Positions 20,844-29,795 of a DNA stretch of 64,000 nt are shown here, piece after piece (position 1 is the stretch's first letter; each line of letters opens with the position of its first letter). This DNA comes from Candidatus Shapirobacteria bacterium (lineage in GTDB: Bacteria; Patescibacteria; Microgenomatia; UBA12405): the NCBI GenBank assembly GCA_028704885.1, contig JAQWEN010000001.1, positions 186,001-250,000 on the forward strand, written 5' to 3'. The translations under genes were made by a program, and so were the position numbers. The notes under the pieces are model-generated. The model saw only the letters and a program-made list of their open reading frames with translations. It did not search any database and was not told the DNA's origin.

Positions 20844-23308
20844 CAGATCTAAGCAGACAAAATATAAATGAGAGTGAATTGTTAGAACCAAGTCTTTCGA
20901 CTAACGCTAAATATATTGCGGAAACCAGATATTCAAGAAAGGATGAAGACGGCAAATCTCTAGAAACAGTTAAAGATATTTTTTGGAGGGTGGCTAGTAA
21001 TGTGGCTAAGGGTGATAAAAATTTTGGAGCTAATGATCAACAAATTAATGATCAGGCAAAATCTTTTTATCAATTATTTGCAGAACAGAAATTTTTACCA
21101 AATACTCCTTGTTTGGTGAATGCCGGAAAAGCTAAACAACAATTGTCAGCCTGTTTTGTGTTGCCAATTGATGATTCGATGGAATCAATTTTGGAAACCA
21201 TGACCAATATGGCTTTGATTCATAAAAGCGGTGGAGGAACCGGTTTTTCTTTTTCCAGACTTCGACCCAGCGGTGACTATATTAAATCGAGTGGTGGCAC
21301 AACTGTTGGTCCGGTTAGTTTTATGCAGGCCTATAACGATGTAACGGCTCAAATTAAACAGGGTGGAGTCCGACGCGGAGCTAATATGGGGATGTTGTCA
21401 ATTGATCATCCAGATGTTTTGAGATTTGCAGTGGCTAAATTGGACGAGTGGAGTCTGACTAACTTCAATATTTCTTTGGCAGTGACGAATGCTTTTATGG
21501 AAAAGATAGAAGCTGATAAGAAGTTTGTGGCTGATGATTCAATTCCAGAAGAAGCAGTCGAGGAAGTTAGAATGGCAGAACAAATTAGAAGTGCTGATGA
21601 AAGATTAAGAGAAGTAGAAATGGGAGTTAAAAAGATATATGAATGGGCCAAAGCAACTCAGATCGGCGAAGGTTATGATTTGATAAATCCAAGAACGGGA
21701 ACTGCGTCAATGAAATTGAATGCTTATAAAGTGTTTAATTTAATTACTAGATTAGCTTGGCAATTTGGAGATCCAGGTTTAGTTTTTATCGACAGAATGA
21801 ATGATTCAAGTTCTAATCCAATTCCTAGTATCGGGAGAATTGAAGCAACTAATCCTTGTGGAGAACAACCACTTTTGCCTTATGATGCCTGTAATTTAGG
21901 AAGTGTGAATTTAAGTAAATTTGTAGAAGGGAATGATATTAATTGGAATGAATTAAAAGAAACAATAAAAATTGGAGTTCATTTTCTGGATAATGTAGTG
22001 GAAATTAATGAATTTCCGGTTCAAAAAATTAGAGATATGGTAACTAGCACTAGAAGAATTGGAGTGGGAGTGATGGGTTTTGCTGATGCTTTGTTTAAAT
22101 TGGGAGTGAAATATGATTCGGAAGATGGAATTGCCTGGGCGGAGAAAATAATGAAATTTGTAACTGAATCGGCCAGAGAAGCAACTTCTGAATTAGGAGT
22201 AACTCGGGGAGCTTTTCCGTTATGGGACAAAAGTGTCTATTTTAATACTGGTTACAAACCAAGAAATATGGCTTTGACGACGATTGCTCCAACTGGAACG
22301 ATCAGTATGCTGGCCGACACAAGTTCAGGAATTGAACCAGTGTTTTCTTTGGGTTATCAAAAAAACACAGTTGAAGGAAAAACGCTTTACAGTGTCAGTC
22401 CAGTTTTGGTTGAAGAATTAAAGAAGAGAAATATATACAGTGAAGAATTAATTGAAAAAATTGTTAAAAATGGAGGAATTTTAAAAGGAATTGAGGAAGT
22501 TCCAGAGGATTTAAAGTCGCTTTTCATTACGGCTTTGGAAATTGATCCAGAATGGCATATCAGAATTCAGGCAGCTTTCCAAAAATATACTGATAATGCA
22601 GTATCAAAAACTATTAACTTGCCAGAGGATGCAACGGTTGATGATGTTAGAAAAGCTTATTTAAAATCTTATTCCTTGGGAACTAAAGGGATTACTATTT
22701 ATAGAAGCGGGTCTCGATCTTTTGAACCAATGCAAAAGGTTAAAACTAAGGAAGAAAAAGTTGAGGAAAAAGTAGTGGTTTTGCCACCAAAGAAAAAAGT
22801 AACACCAATAATGGCCAGGGGGGTGAGGCTGAAGAAAAAATGTGATTTGGGCAATGTTTATACTTCAATTTTTTACGAGGCTGGAGATGGCCCTGTGGAA
22901 GTCTTTGTAAATTTGGGTAAAAGCGGTGGTTTTATGTCGGGAGCAGCTGAAGCAACCGGTAGATTAGCATCTTTGGCATTGAAATATGGAGCCAGTTTGG
23001 GTGAAATTGCTGATGAAATGGTGGGTATAGCTTGTGGTCAAAAAGTTGGTTTGGGACCGGGAACTGTTTTAAGTATGTTTGATGCCGTGGGTAAATCACT
23101 TTTGGAAGTTTCTCGAGGTGAACAACTAGATATATTTGCTTGTGAAAAAGACACTATTGATACCAAGGCGATTGAAAGTATTAGAGTAAAACAGGCTGAC
23201 TTGGAAAGTAAAGCAATTTCTTGTCCTGACTGTGGTTCACCATTACGGGCTGAAGAAGGCTGTTTTAAATGTACTAATGAATTTTGTGGTTATAGTAAAT
23301 GTTCATAA
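20840..23308 (+). CDS. nrdJ: Adenosylcobalamin-dependent ribonucleotide reductase (class II)
   Basis: An 822-residue class II reductase that makes deoxynucleotides using adenosylcobalamin as radical generator. Visible signatures are NTPCLVNAGKAKQQLSACFVL, the glycine-rich HKSGGGTGFSFSRLRPSGD, the active-site NPCGEQPLLPYDACNLGSVN (about 338-357) and TTIAPTGTISMLADTSSGIEP. The C-terminal region holds four cysteines in CPDCGS...CFKCTNEFCGYSKC for thiol transfer. It has no ATP-cone of its own. It is coupled to nrdR and followed by a cobalamin adenosyltransferase and a cobalamin riboswitch. Confidence 0.96.
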   Translation: MTDLSRQNINESELLEPSLSTNAKYIAETRYSRKDEDGKSLETVKDIFWRVASNVAKGDKNFGANDQQINDQAKSFYQLFAEQKFLPNTPCLVNAGKAKQQLSACFVLPIDDSMESILETMTNMALIHKSGGGTGFSFSRLRPSGDYIKSSGGTTVGPVSFMQAYNDVTAQIKQGGVRRGANMGMLSIDHPDVLRFAVAKLDEWSLTNFNISLAVTNAFMEKIEADKKFVADDSIPEEAVEEVRMAEQIRSADERLREVEMGVKKIYEWAKATQIGEGYDLINPRTGTASMKLNAYKVFNLITRLAWQFGDPGLVFIDRMNDSSSNPIPSIGRIEATNPCGEQPLLPYDACNLGSVNLSKFVEGNDINWNELKETIKIGVHFLDNVVEINEFPVQKIRDMVTSTRRIGVGVMGFADALFKLGVKYDSEDGIAWAEKIMKFVTESAREATSELGVTRGAFPLWDKSVYFNTGYKPRNMALTTIAPTGTISMLADTSSGIEPVFSLGYQKNTVEGKTLYSVSPVLVEELKKRNIYSEELIEKIVKNGGILKGIEEVPEDLKSLFITALEIDPEWHIRIQAAFQKYTDNAVSKTINLPEDATVDDVRKAYLKSYSLGTKGITIYRSGSRSFEPMQKVKTKEEKVEEKVVVLPPKKKVTPIMARGVRLKKKCDLGNVYTSIFYEAGDGPVEVFVNLGKSGGFMSGAAEATGRLASLALKYGASLGEIADEMVGIACGQKVGLGPGTVLSMFDAVGKSLLEVSRGEQLDIFACEKDTIDTKAIESIRVKQADLESKAISCPDCGSPLRAEEGCFKCTNEFCGYSKCS

Positions 23309-23314
23309 ATAAAT

Positions 23315-23812
23315 ATGAGTGAAAGAGGAGACAAAGGATTAACTTGTGGAGAATGTTTACTGGATGTAAGTAAAGATTCTCCATTTGTGAAGTCAGTGGG
23401 AGGAATTGATGAATTTCAAGCCAGATTAGGCTCAGTAAGAGTAGTTTTGGAAGATAAAAAAGAAAAACAAAGGATTAAAAAAATTGAAGAGGATTTAGTT
23501 GAAGTGATGGGTAGCTTATACACTGGTAATGATTGGAAAAATGGAAACAAAAGGATAGGAGAATTGGATGAAGATATAGTCGCTTATCAAGGAAGAGTTG
23601 GAGATTTGAATGGATTTTTAATTCCAGGAGAAAATGAAATTGAAGTGAGGCTTAATTTATGTAGAACGGCTTGTAGAGAGGCAGAAACAAGATTGGTGAC
23701 TTTAAAATTGGCTAGAGAAGTAGAAGAGGATTTGGATTTTGATGAAAATATATTGAAATATTTCAATAGAACTTCCAAATTTTTATATTTTATGTGGAGG
23801 TCAAAATTTTAG
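23315..23812 (+). CDS. pduO: PduO-type corrinoid adenosyltransferase, divergent
   Basis: A 165-residue protein that I assign to the PduO-type ATP:cob(I)alamin adenosyltransferases, which attach the adenosyl group to cobalamin. The N-terminal RGDKGLT matches the family TGDKG.T loop, VGGIDEFQARLG matches the GxIDELxAxLG helix, and FLIPGENEIEVRLNLCRTACREAETR matches F.LPGG....LH.ARTV.RRAER. It is shorter and more divergent than usual. Its place six bases after nrdJ fits a role in providing the NrdJ cofactor. The context makes the assignment convincing, but activity is inferred. Confidence 0.78.
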   Translation: MSERGDKGLTCGECLLDVSKDSPFVKSVGGIDEFQARLGSVRVVLEDKKEKQRIKKIEEDLVEVMGSLYTGNDWKNGNKRIGELDEDIVAYQGRVGDLNGFLIPGENEIEVRLNLCRTACREAETRLVTLKLAREVEEDLDFDENILKYFNRTSKFLYFMWRSKF

Positions 23813-23823
23813 TGATAGAATAA

Positions 23824-23910
23824 GTTATTAAAGGGGAACCAGGTTAGAATCCTGGGCTGTGCCGCAACCGTAAAGCCGGATAACCAAAACCCACCACAGG
23901 CGGGTTAACT
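23824..23910 (+). promoter_or_regulatory. Cobalamin riboswitch
   Basis: The sequence has the cobalamin riboswitch core: AAAGGGGAACCAGG, then AATCCTGGGCTGTGCCGCAAC, CGTAAAGCCGG and ATAACC, closed by GTTAT (23824-23828) with ATAAC. A hairpin AACCC/GGGTT (23889-23907) follows just before the start region of the next gene, suitable as the regulatory P13-type helix. It sits 15 bases before the ATG at 23928, so control of translation is likely. The peripheral P7-P11 domain appears small or absent. Confidence 0.88.
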
Positions 23911-23927
23911 TTCGAGCAAGAGTAAAT

Positions 23928-24869
23928 ATGAATCAAGAAAGAATAAAACAAGTTGGTTTTTCAGCAGAAAAAGAAGAGATCTTCTTAAGAAGATTGGATA
24001 ATCGAAATAGAAGAGTTAACTTGGAACAAGAATTAAAAACTCAATTGGCCGAAGATTTTGGTTTGGTGGAATTTACATTGAAATATAAGATTAATTCCGA
24101 TGGGAAGATTGTAGATATAATTTCGGGTCAGGAAATAGTGGAATTGACTAGTCGGGGAGGGATTAAAGAAGAAACTGAATCAATTGGAAAAATAGAAGAA
24201 GGTTTAAAAAATAATCCAGAAAAAACTTTTATTCATTTTAGTCCTAAAAATGAAAATTTAGGTTATCCAAACAATTGTGTCGATTTTTGGCGAGTAGTTG
24301 ACGATGAAGTAGTTTGGAATCGAATGGTGGTGAAAAATAACTTTGAAGAAATGAATAAAACAAGACAGGTTTTATCAGGGGAAGAAAAAGTTGAAAATGA
24401 GATGGAAATTTTGAAATCACCAATTGGAGTTGAATTAAAATTGGCGGAAGTTTTTGATTTTTTTAGATTAAGTGAAGAAAAAAACATAACTGATTTAAAT
24501 AAAATTGAGGCAGTGGTGGAAAAATATCTAGAGCAATTTGAGAATGAATTTGGAGAAAAATTAACTGAAGATCAAGAATTGATTTTTAGATTGTATTCAA
24601 TCTGCCATGAGGCCTCAAAAAGAGAGAGTGAACAGAGAATAATGAAAAGATCTGAATTGGAAATTTATATGTATGGAATAATGAAGGAAATAAAAGTGGA
24701 AAAGAGCTCTGGATGTGCAGCAACAACAACAGTGGGGTCTTTTGGAGAAAAGATTGGCTATTATGTTCTATCTAATGGTGAAGTTAAGAAGGGAGTGGTT
24801 CCTGAAGGATTTAAAGAATGCAAAAAATGTGGTTGTTGGTATCAAGGTGAAAAATGTCCTTTTTGTTAA
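23928..24869 (+). CDS. Riboswitch-controlled hypothetical protein with C-terminal zinc ribbon
   Basis: A soluble 313-residue protein of unknown function. The first half is charged, with a segment TFIHFSPKNENLGYPNNCVDFWRVV (split here as TFIHFSPKNENLGY and PNNCVDFWRVV, about 98-122). The second half is helical. Near the C terminus are SSGCAATTTVGSFGEK and a zinc-ribbon CKKCGCWYQGEKCPFC. The gene lies directly behind a cobalamin riboswitch and after nrdJ and the adenosyltransferase, which ties its expression to B12 status. It has no membrane helix, so it is not a transporter subunit. I do not recognise the family. Confidence 0.75.
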   Translation: MNQERIKQVGFSAEKEEIFLRRLDNRNRRVNLEQELKTQLAEDFGLVEFTLKYKINSDGKIVDIISGQEIVELTSRGGIKEETESIGKIEEGLKNNPEKTFIHFSPKNENLGYPNNCVDFWRVVDDEVVWNRMVVKNNFEEMNKTRQVLSGEEKVENEMEILKSPIGVELKLAEVFDFFRLSEEKNITDLNKIEAVVEKYLEQFENEFGEKLTEDQELIFRLYSICHEASKRESEQRIMKRSELEIYMYGIMKEIKVEKSSGCAATTTVGSFGEKIGYYVLSNGEVKKGVVPEGFKECKKCGCWYQGEKCPFC

Positions 24870-24921
24870 TTGATAGTTTTTGATCTATAAGATGATATAT
24901 TTGGATATATACATATAAAAT

Positions 24922-25137
24922 ATGGAAAAAATTAGATTTTCTTTTGATAATCTAAAAAATAAAGAATCAAGAGAAGAATTATTAAAAAAAGGAGTGGTGT
25001 GGGGTTTGGCGGTGGGGTTTGGAATATTGCCGCCTTTTTCTGTTTGTTTGGTTGATGATTTAGCAATAAGAAGGGAAAACTTAACAGATAAAGTAAACAA
25101 AGTTTTTAAAAATAATAGACGAGTCAATTTGGATTAA
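24922..25137 (+). CDS. Small single-span membrane protein, 71 aa
   Basis: A short protein with a charged N terminus (residues 1-24), one hydrophobic segment (GVVWGLAVGFGILPPFSVCLV, about 24-44) and a basic C terminus. No family recognised. TATAAAAT lies directly before the ATG. Its stop codon overlaps the next start (TAATG), which supports its being translated and coupled to the SIMPL protein. Confidence 0.55.
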   Translation: MEKIRFSFDNLKNKESREELLKKGVVWGLAVGFGILPPFSVCLVDDLAIRRENLTDKVNKVFKNNRRVNLD

Positions 25138-25862
25138 TGGTAAAATTAATTATGAAAGAAAACAATAATAAAGCTGTTGGAATTTTAATTCTAGTTATTA
25201 TTGCGGCTTTTGTTTTACCGTGGAGAAATATTAATTGGGGTAAGATAAATTTTGGCGGGGAAACTGTGGTGGTTACTGGTGAATCAGAGACAAAACAAAA
25301 AAATGAAGTGGCTAGTTTTAGTGCTGGAGTAAATGTTATTAAGGAAAATAAAGAAGAAGCGATTGCTGAAGTTAATAAAAAGATTAGTGATTTAATAACT
25401 TCGGTCAAAGATTTTGGAATAGCGGAAGCTGATATCCAAACCCAAAGTGCGAATGTTTATGAACAACAAGAGACTGATAAAACAAAAAAGAATAATTGGA
25501 TAGTTAACAATACAATAGAGATTACTTTAAGAGATGTATCAAAAGCTAATGAATTGATGGATTTGCTTAATAAAAGTGGAGCTAATAATGTTTATGGACC
25601 TAGTTTTAGGATTGAAGATACAAAAACAGCCGAAAAAACTTTATATGAAGCTGCTATGACCGATGCCAAAGAAAGAGCGGAATTAATTGCCAAAGCGAGT
25701 GGTCGAAAATTAGGTAAAGTAATGAATGTGGTTGAAGGGAACAGTGGAGTCTCTTATTCATTATATAAAGCAGCTTTATCTTCTGGAGCTGGTGGAGCTG
25801 ATTTACAAACTGGAACTTCAACGATTTCCAAAACATTAACCGTAACTTTTGAACTGAAATAA
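25137..25862 (+). CDS. SIMPL (DUF541) domain protein
   Basis: A 241-residue protein with an N-terminal membrane anchor (AVGILILVIIAAFVLPW, about 13-29) and an extracytoplasmic SIMPL domain: VVVTGESETKQKNEVASFSAGV, IQTQSANVYEQQE and TLYEAAMTDAKERAELIAKASG. SIMPL proteins form oligomeric periplasmic assemblies in other bacteria, with poorly defined function. ATG codons at 25137 and 25152 are both possible; the first overlaps the upstream stop. Confidence 0.87.
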   Translation: MVKLIMKENNNKAVGILILVIIAAFVLPWRNINWGKINFGGETVVVTGESETKQKNEVASFSAGVNVIKENKEEAIAEVNKKISDLITSVKDFGIAEADIQTQSANVYEQQETDKTKKNNWIVNNTIEITLRDVSKANELMDLLNKSGANNVYGPSFRIEDTKTAEKTLYEAAMTDAKERAELIAKASGRKLGKVMNVVEGNSGVSYSLYKAALSSGAGGADLQTGTSTISKTLTVTFELK

Positions 25863-25938
25863 TTTTGACCTAGTTTGTTTTAATTGATTTAAAAGGCGTG
25901 GTAGTTTAATCTGGTCTAGATTAGATTTTTAAACAAAA

Positions 25939-26667
25939 ATGGCTAAAAATGTTAAGTTAAAGGTAAGTTTATTGAGTTATACGGCAAATCCAGAACAAAA
26001 TATTGTGGCAGCAATTAGGCAATGTTACAGCCAGGTGGGAGCTAAGGAACTAAAAGAAAAGACTAATAAAGAAACTAGAGAAAGATTAATAAGACAGGTG
26101 ATGGCTTCGGGACATACTTCAACTTTAGAACATGCCTCTTTTACTTTTGCAGTGGAAGGAGTAAGTCGAGTAACAGAAATTCAGTTGGTTAGACACAGAA
26201 TTGGCTGTTCTTATTCAATTCAATCGGGGCGATATGTTAAAAGAGGTGAAGCTCAATATGTAATTCCACCAGTAATTTTAAATGGAGATAAAAAAGTTTT
26301 AAAGAAAGTTAAAAAGCATTTTGAAAATACTCAAAAACTTTACAATGAACTTCTTGATTTAGGGGTTAAGGCTGAAGATGCCAGATATTGCCAACCACAA
26401 TCTTTAAAAACAAAAATTGTAGTGACAATGGATGCTAGAGCTTTATTACATTTTTTGACTTTAAGATGTTGTCGAAGAGCTCAGTGGGAAATACAAGCCT
26501 TGGCTGGGGAAATGTTAAAAGCGGTTAAGAAAAAAGCGCCAATTCTTTTCGAAAATGCTGGACCAAGCTGCGTTTCAACGGGGATATGTTATGAAGGAGA
26601 TATGAGTTGTGGTCTTTGGAAAACAATTAAAGGGGCTGAGTTAAAAACAAGAATAAAAAATGAATAA
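25939..26667 (+). CDS. thyX: Flavin-dependent thymidylate synthase ThyX
   Basis: ThyX makes dTMP from dUMP with FAD and methylenetetrahydrofolate. The 242 residues contain the ThyX motif as RHRIGCSYSIQSGRY, with eight residues between RHR and the conserved Ser where most members have seven. EHASFTFAVEGVSR and LRCCRRAQWEIQALA are also typical. Its neighbours (dTMP kinase, PRPP synthetase, glyA and nrdJ) form a thymidylate-centred cluster. A four-base frame overlap with tmk suggests coupling. Confidence 0.94.
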   Translation: MAKNVKLKVSLLSYTANPEQNIVAAIRQCYSQVGAKELKEKTNKETRERLIRQVMASGHTSTLEHASFTFAVEGVSRVTEIQLVRHRIGCSYSIQSGRYVKRGEAQYVIPPVILNGDKKVLKKVKKHFENTQKLYNELLDLGVKAEDARYCQPQSLKTKIVVTMDARALLHFLTLRCCRRAQWEIQALAGEMLKAVKKKAPILFENAGPSCVSTGICYEGDMSCGLWKTIKGAELKTRIKNE

Positions 26668-27244
26668 AGAAGACAAATTTGTAGTTGTTTACGGAATGAA
26701 TAATTTAGGAAAAACAACCATGGTTAATGGTTTGATTGATTTTTTAAAGTCAGAAGGTAAAGATGCTGTTTACTTAAAATATCCAATTTATGATTTGGAA
26801 CCAACTGGTCCGAGAATTAATCGTTATTTAAGAGAAGGAAATCCAGAAAATTTAACTCCAGCTACGGTTCAACAAATTTATAGTGATAATAGAAGAGATT
26901 TTGAACCACAATTAGTAGAAATGATTAATCAAGGCAAATATATAATAGCTGAAGATTATGTAGGAACAGGAATTGCTTGGGGAATGATTGGAGGAGCAAA
27001 AATTGAGGAAATGGAAAAAATAAATGAAGGGCTAAGAGTACCTGATTTATCAATTCTTTTAGATGGAGAGAGATTTTTGACTGGTATTGAATCAAATCAT
27101 AAACATGAAGGTGCAACTGAATTGTGGCCAAAAGGTAGACAAATTCATTTAGATTTAGCAAAAAAATATGGTTGGGAAATAGTGAATGCCAACCAAAGTA
27201 AAGAAAATGTTTTAAAAGATGTTATTAAAATCTTAGTAAAATAA
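26660..27244 (+). CDS. tmk: dTMP kinase-like P-loop kinase
   Basis: A 194-residue kinase resembling thymidylate kinase, which phosphorylates dTMP. The P-loop reads VVVYGMNNLGKTTMVNGL (about 8-25), with Met-Asn-Asn replacing the usual Glu/Asp-Gly-x. IIAEDYVGTGIAWG (about 93-106) corresponds to the DR(Y/F)..S.lAYQ region, although the usual DR pair is changed to ED. These departures leave some doubt about substrate, but the position between thyX and prs fits dTMP kinase. Confidence 0.78.
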   Translation: MNKEDKFVVVYGMNNLGKTTMVNGLIDFLKSEGKDAVYLKYPIYDLEPTGPRINRYLREGNPENLTPATVQQIYSDNRRDFEPQLVEMINQGKYIIAEDYVGTGIAWGMIGGAKIEEMEKINEGLRVPDLSILLDGERFLTGIESNHKHEGATELWPKGRQIHLDLAKKYGWEIVNANQSKENVLKDVIKILVK

Positions 27245-27245
27245 T

Positions 27246-28205
27246 ATGAATGGAATTCAATTAATTGCAGGGACATCACATCCAAAATTGGCTCAGCAAA
27301 TATCAAAAAAATTGAAATTACCATTAGTACCAACAACAATTAAAAAATTTGCTAACGGTGAGATTTATGTGAGATTAGGAAAAAAAGTAAGAGGAGATGA
27401 TATTTTTATTATTCAAACCATGACTAATCCAGTAAATGACTGTTTAATGGAATTATTGATTTTAGTGGATGCTTTAAAAAGATCATCAGCCAGGAGAATT
27501 AATTTAATTTGTCCGCAGATGTGTTATTCCCGACAAGACAGAAGAACGCAATCTCATGAACCGATAACAGCTAAATTAGTGGCTAATTTAATTACTAAAG
27601 CGGGAGTGGATAGGTTGGTAACAGTGGATTTGCATGCTGATCAAATTCAGGGATTTTATGATATTCCAGTGGATCATTTAGTGGGATATCCATTAATGGC
27701 AAAGTATTTAGTTAAGAAAAAATATCAAGATATAGTGGTGGTGTCGCCGGATATGGGTGGGGTTAAACGAGCTAATAAAATGGCCGATTTGCTAGGAGCA
27801 CCAATTGCTATTATCGATAAAATCAGACGAAAACATAATGAATGTGAAGTGGCTCATGTGGTAGGTGATGTTAAAGGTAAAACAGCAATTTTAGTTGACG
27901 ATATGATTGATACTGGCGGTTCAATTTGTGCTGCTGCCGAAGTAGTTAAAAAGTATGGAGCTAAGGAAGTGATTATTTGTGCTACTCATGCTTTATTAAA
28001 CGGAAAAGCTAAAGAAAATTTGGAAAATTGCTCGGCTTCTAAAGTAATTTTTTTGGATTCAATTCCAATTTCTAAAGAAAATAAAATTCAAAAAATGAAA
28101 ATAATTTCTTTGGCGCCACTTTTAAGTAAAATAATTTATAGAATTCACATGGAAAGGTCTTTGGGAGAACTATTCAAATGGGAGGAACAAAGTAAATTGT
28201 TGTAA
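27246..28205 (+). CDS. prs: Ribose-phosphate pyrophosphokinase
   Basis: PRPP synthetase, 319 residues, transfers pyrophosphate from ATP to ribose-5-phosphate. The ATP-flexible region is CYSRQDRRTQSHEPITAKL, the divalent-cation site is VDLHADQIQGFYDIP, and the PRPP loop is AILVDDMIDTGGSI. The C-terminal end (FKWEEQSKLL) extends slightly past the usual end. It starts one base after tmk, forming a tight nucleotide-metabolism operon. Confidence 0.95.
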   Translation: MNGIQLIAGTSHPKLAQQISKKLKLPLVPTTIKKFANGEIYVRLGKKVRGDDIFIIQTMTNPVNDCLMELLILVDALKRSSARRINLICPQMCYSRQDRRTQSHEPITAKLVANLITKAGVDRLVTVDLHADQIQGFYDIPVDHLVGYPLMAKYLVKKKYQDIVVVSPDMGGVKRANKMADLLGAPIAIIDKIRRKHNECEVAHVVGDVKGKTAILVDDMIDTGGSICAAAEVVKKYGAKEVIICATHALLNGKAKENLENCSASKVIFLDSIPISKENKIQKMKIISLAPLLSKIIYRIHMERSLGELFKWEEQSKLL

Positions 28206-28272
28206 AATAATCCTATGAAATAGAAAATGTTGGGTAATTGGTTTTGAATTATTTATTTTTAAAAATATTTTT

Positions 28273-29430
28273 ATGGTAGATCAACAAATTAGAGATTTAA
28301 TTAAAAAAGAAGAAGAAAGACAACAGAATTTAGTTCATTTAATTCCTAGTGAAAACTTTGCCTCGGATGAAGTTAGAATGGCACTAGGAAGCTGTTTAAC
28401 CAATAAATATGCTGAAGGTTATCCAGGTCGAAGATATTATCAAGGCAATGAATTTGTGGATCAAATTGAAAATTTGGCCATTGAAAGAGGAAAAAAAGTT
28501 TTAGGAGTGGAACATCTTAATGTCCAACCATATTCAGGAAGTCCAGCTAATAGTGCAGTCCAAATGGCACTTTTGGAACAGGGAGATAAAATCTGCGGAT
28601 TAAAATTATCGGCTGGTGGTCATTTGACTCATGGGCATCCAAAAATTACTTTCTCGGGAAAATTTTTTGAAAGTGTCCAATATGATGTCGAAGAAGATGG
28701 TCGAATTGATTATGACAAATTGGAAGAATTGATATTAGCCGAAAAGCCAAAAATGATAATGGCAGGAACTACAGCTTATCCTTATATTTTGGATTTTAAA
28801 AGATTTGGAGAAATTGCTGATAAAGTAGGCGCTTGGTTAGTGGCTGATATTTCTCATATTGCTGGATTAGTGGTGGGTGGAGTTCATCCAAGTCCAAATG
28901 AATATGTACATATAGTAACCTCGACAACTCATAAAAGCTTAAGAGGTCCAAGAGGAGCAGTGATTGGGGTAACTAAAAAAGGATTAGAAAAGGATCCAGA
29001 ATTGGCTAAAAAAATTGATAAGGCAGTGTTTCCAGGATTACAGGGCGGTCCTCATGAAAATCAGATTGCAGCTTTGGCAGTGGCTTTTGGAGAGTGTGAT
29101 ACTCAAGAATTTAAGGATTATGCGGCTCAAATAGTTAAAAATGCTAAAGCTTTGGCTGAATCTTTAAGAAAAAATGGATTAAAAGTTTTTGGAACTGAAA
29201 ATCATTTGATGGTGGTGGAAGTTGGTTTTGAAAAAGGCAAAGATGCCGCAGTTAAACTTGAGGAAAATGGAATTGTGGTGAATGCCAATACAATTCCTCA
29301 TGATACGGCCAGCCCATTTAGACCATCGGGAATCAGAATTGGAACTCCAGCGATGACTACCAGAGGGTGGAAAGAGAAGGAATTTGAAGAACTTGGTAAT
29401 AAAATTGCAGGGATAATAAAATCTATTTGA
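28273..29430 (+). CDS. glyA: Serine hydroxymethyltransferase
   Basis: A PLP enzyme of 385 residues that makes glycine and methylenetetrahydrofolate from serine; the latter feeds ThyX. The PLP lysine lies in TSTTHKSLRGPRGAVI. Other signatures are LIPSENFASDEVRMALGS, YAEGYPGRRYYQGNEFVD, GHLTHGHP and GLQGGPHENQIAALAVAF. It is shorter than many family members at both ends but has all core motifs. Confidence 0.96.
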   Translation: MVDQQIRDLIKKEEERQQNLVHLIPSENFASDEVRMALGSCLTNKYAEGYPGRRYYQGNEFVDQIENLAIERGKKVLGVEHLNVQPYSGSPANSAVQMALLEQGDKICGLKLSAGGHLTHGHPKITFSGKFFESVQYDVEEDGRIDYDKLEELILAEKPKMIMAGTTAYPYILDFKRFGEIADKVGAWLVADISHIAGLVVGGVHPSPNEYVHIVTSTTHKSLRGPRGAVIGVTKKGLEKDPELAKKIDKAVFPGLQGGPHENQIAALAVAFGECDTQEFKDYAAQIVKNAKALAESLRKNGLKVFGTENHLMVVEVGFEKGKDAAVKLEENGIVVNANTIPHDTASPFRPSGIRIGTPAMTTRGWKEKEFEELGNKIAGIIKSI

Positions 29431-29433
29431 TTT

Positions 29434-29516
29434 AAATTTCTTGTCATAGAATTATTAATAATCGGCGAATGTGCGTCGCACGTTCGATATTATAAAAATT
29501 ATGACTGCGAACTTTA
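29434..29516. repeat. Palindromic interspersed repeat, copy 2
   Basis: A relative of 2361-2440 with core CGAATGTGCG-T-CGCACGTTCG (one mismatch between arms), flanked by TTGTCAT/ATGAC and AATTATTAATAAT/ATTATAAAAATT arms. It lies between the converging ends of glyA and the DUF5652 gene, where it could act as a terminator. Confidence 0.75.
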
Positions 29517-29519
29517 AAC

Positions 29520-29774
29520 TTATTTTTTGGTTTTCTTGAATTTTTTGCTTAAGAAAGCGAGGATTTTGCCGTTGTCGATGTCCCAACGACTGAGGAAGAA
29601 AATATAGACGATTTCAAATATGCCGACAGTATTTATAGTTAACAAGAGAATAAACCAGATAAGTTGTCTTTTATTAGCAGCTTTCCAAAGAGCAGCGCCT
29701 TTCCAAACTAAAGTCCAGATTAGAAGAATAAAATAAAATTGAGGTTGATTTAGGAGAGAAAGAAAGTTGTTCAT
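29520..29774 (-). CDS. DUF5652 small membrane protein
   Basis: An 84-residue protein with two membrane segments (FYFILLIWTLVWKGAALW and LIWFILLLTINTVGIFEIVYIFFL, each about 18-22 residues) and a basic C terminus. The WTLVWKG.ALW.A....W.....N..GI.EI.Y.F motif is that of DUF5652, which I know from Patescibacteria genomes. The function is unknown. The minus-strand start is preceded by TATAAT nine bases upstream. Confidence 0.85.
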   Translation of the reverse strand: MNNFLSLLNQPQFYFILLIWTLVWKGAALWKAANKRQLIWFILLLTINTVGIFEIVYIFFLSRWDIDNGKILAFLSKKFKKTKK

Positions 29775-29795
29775 AATTGATTAATTATAACAAAT

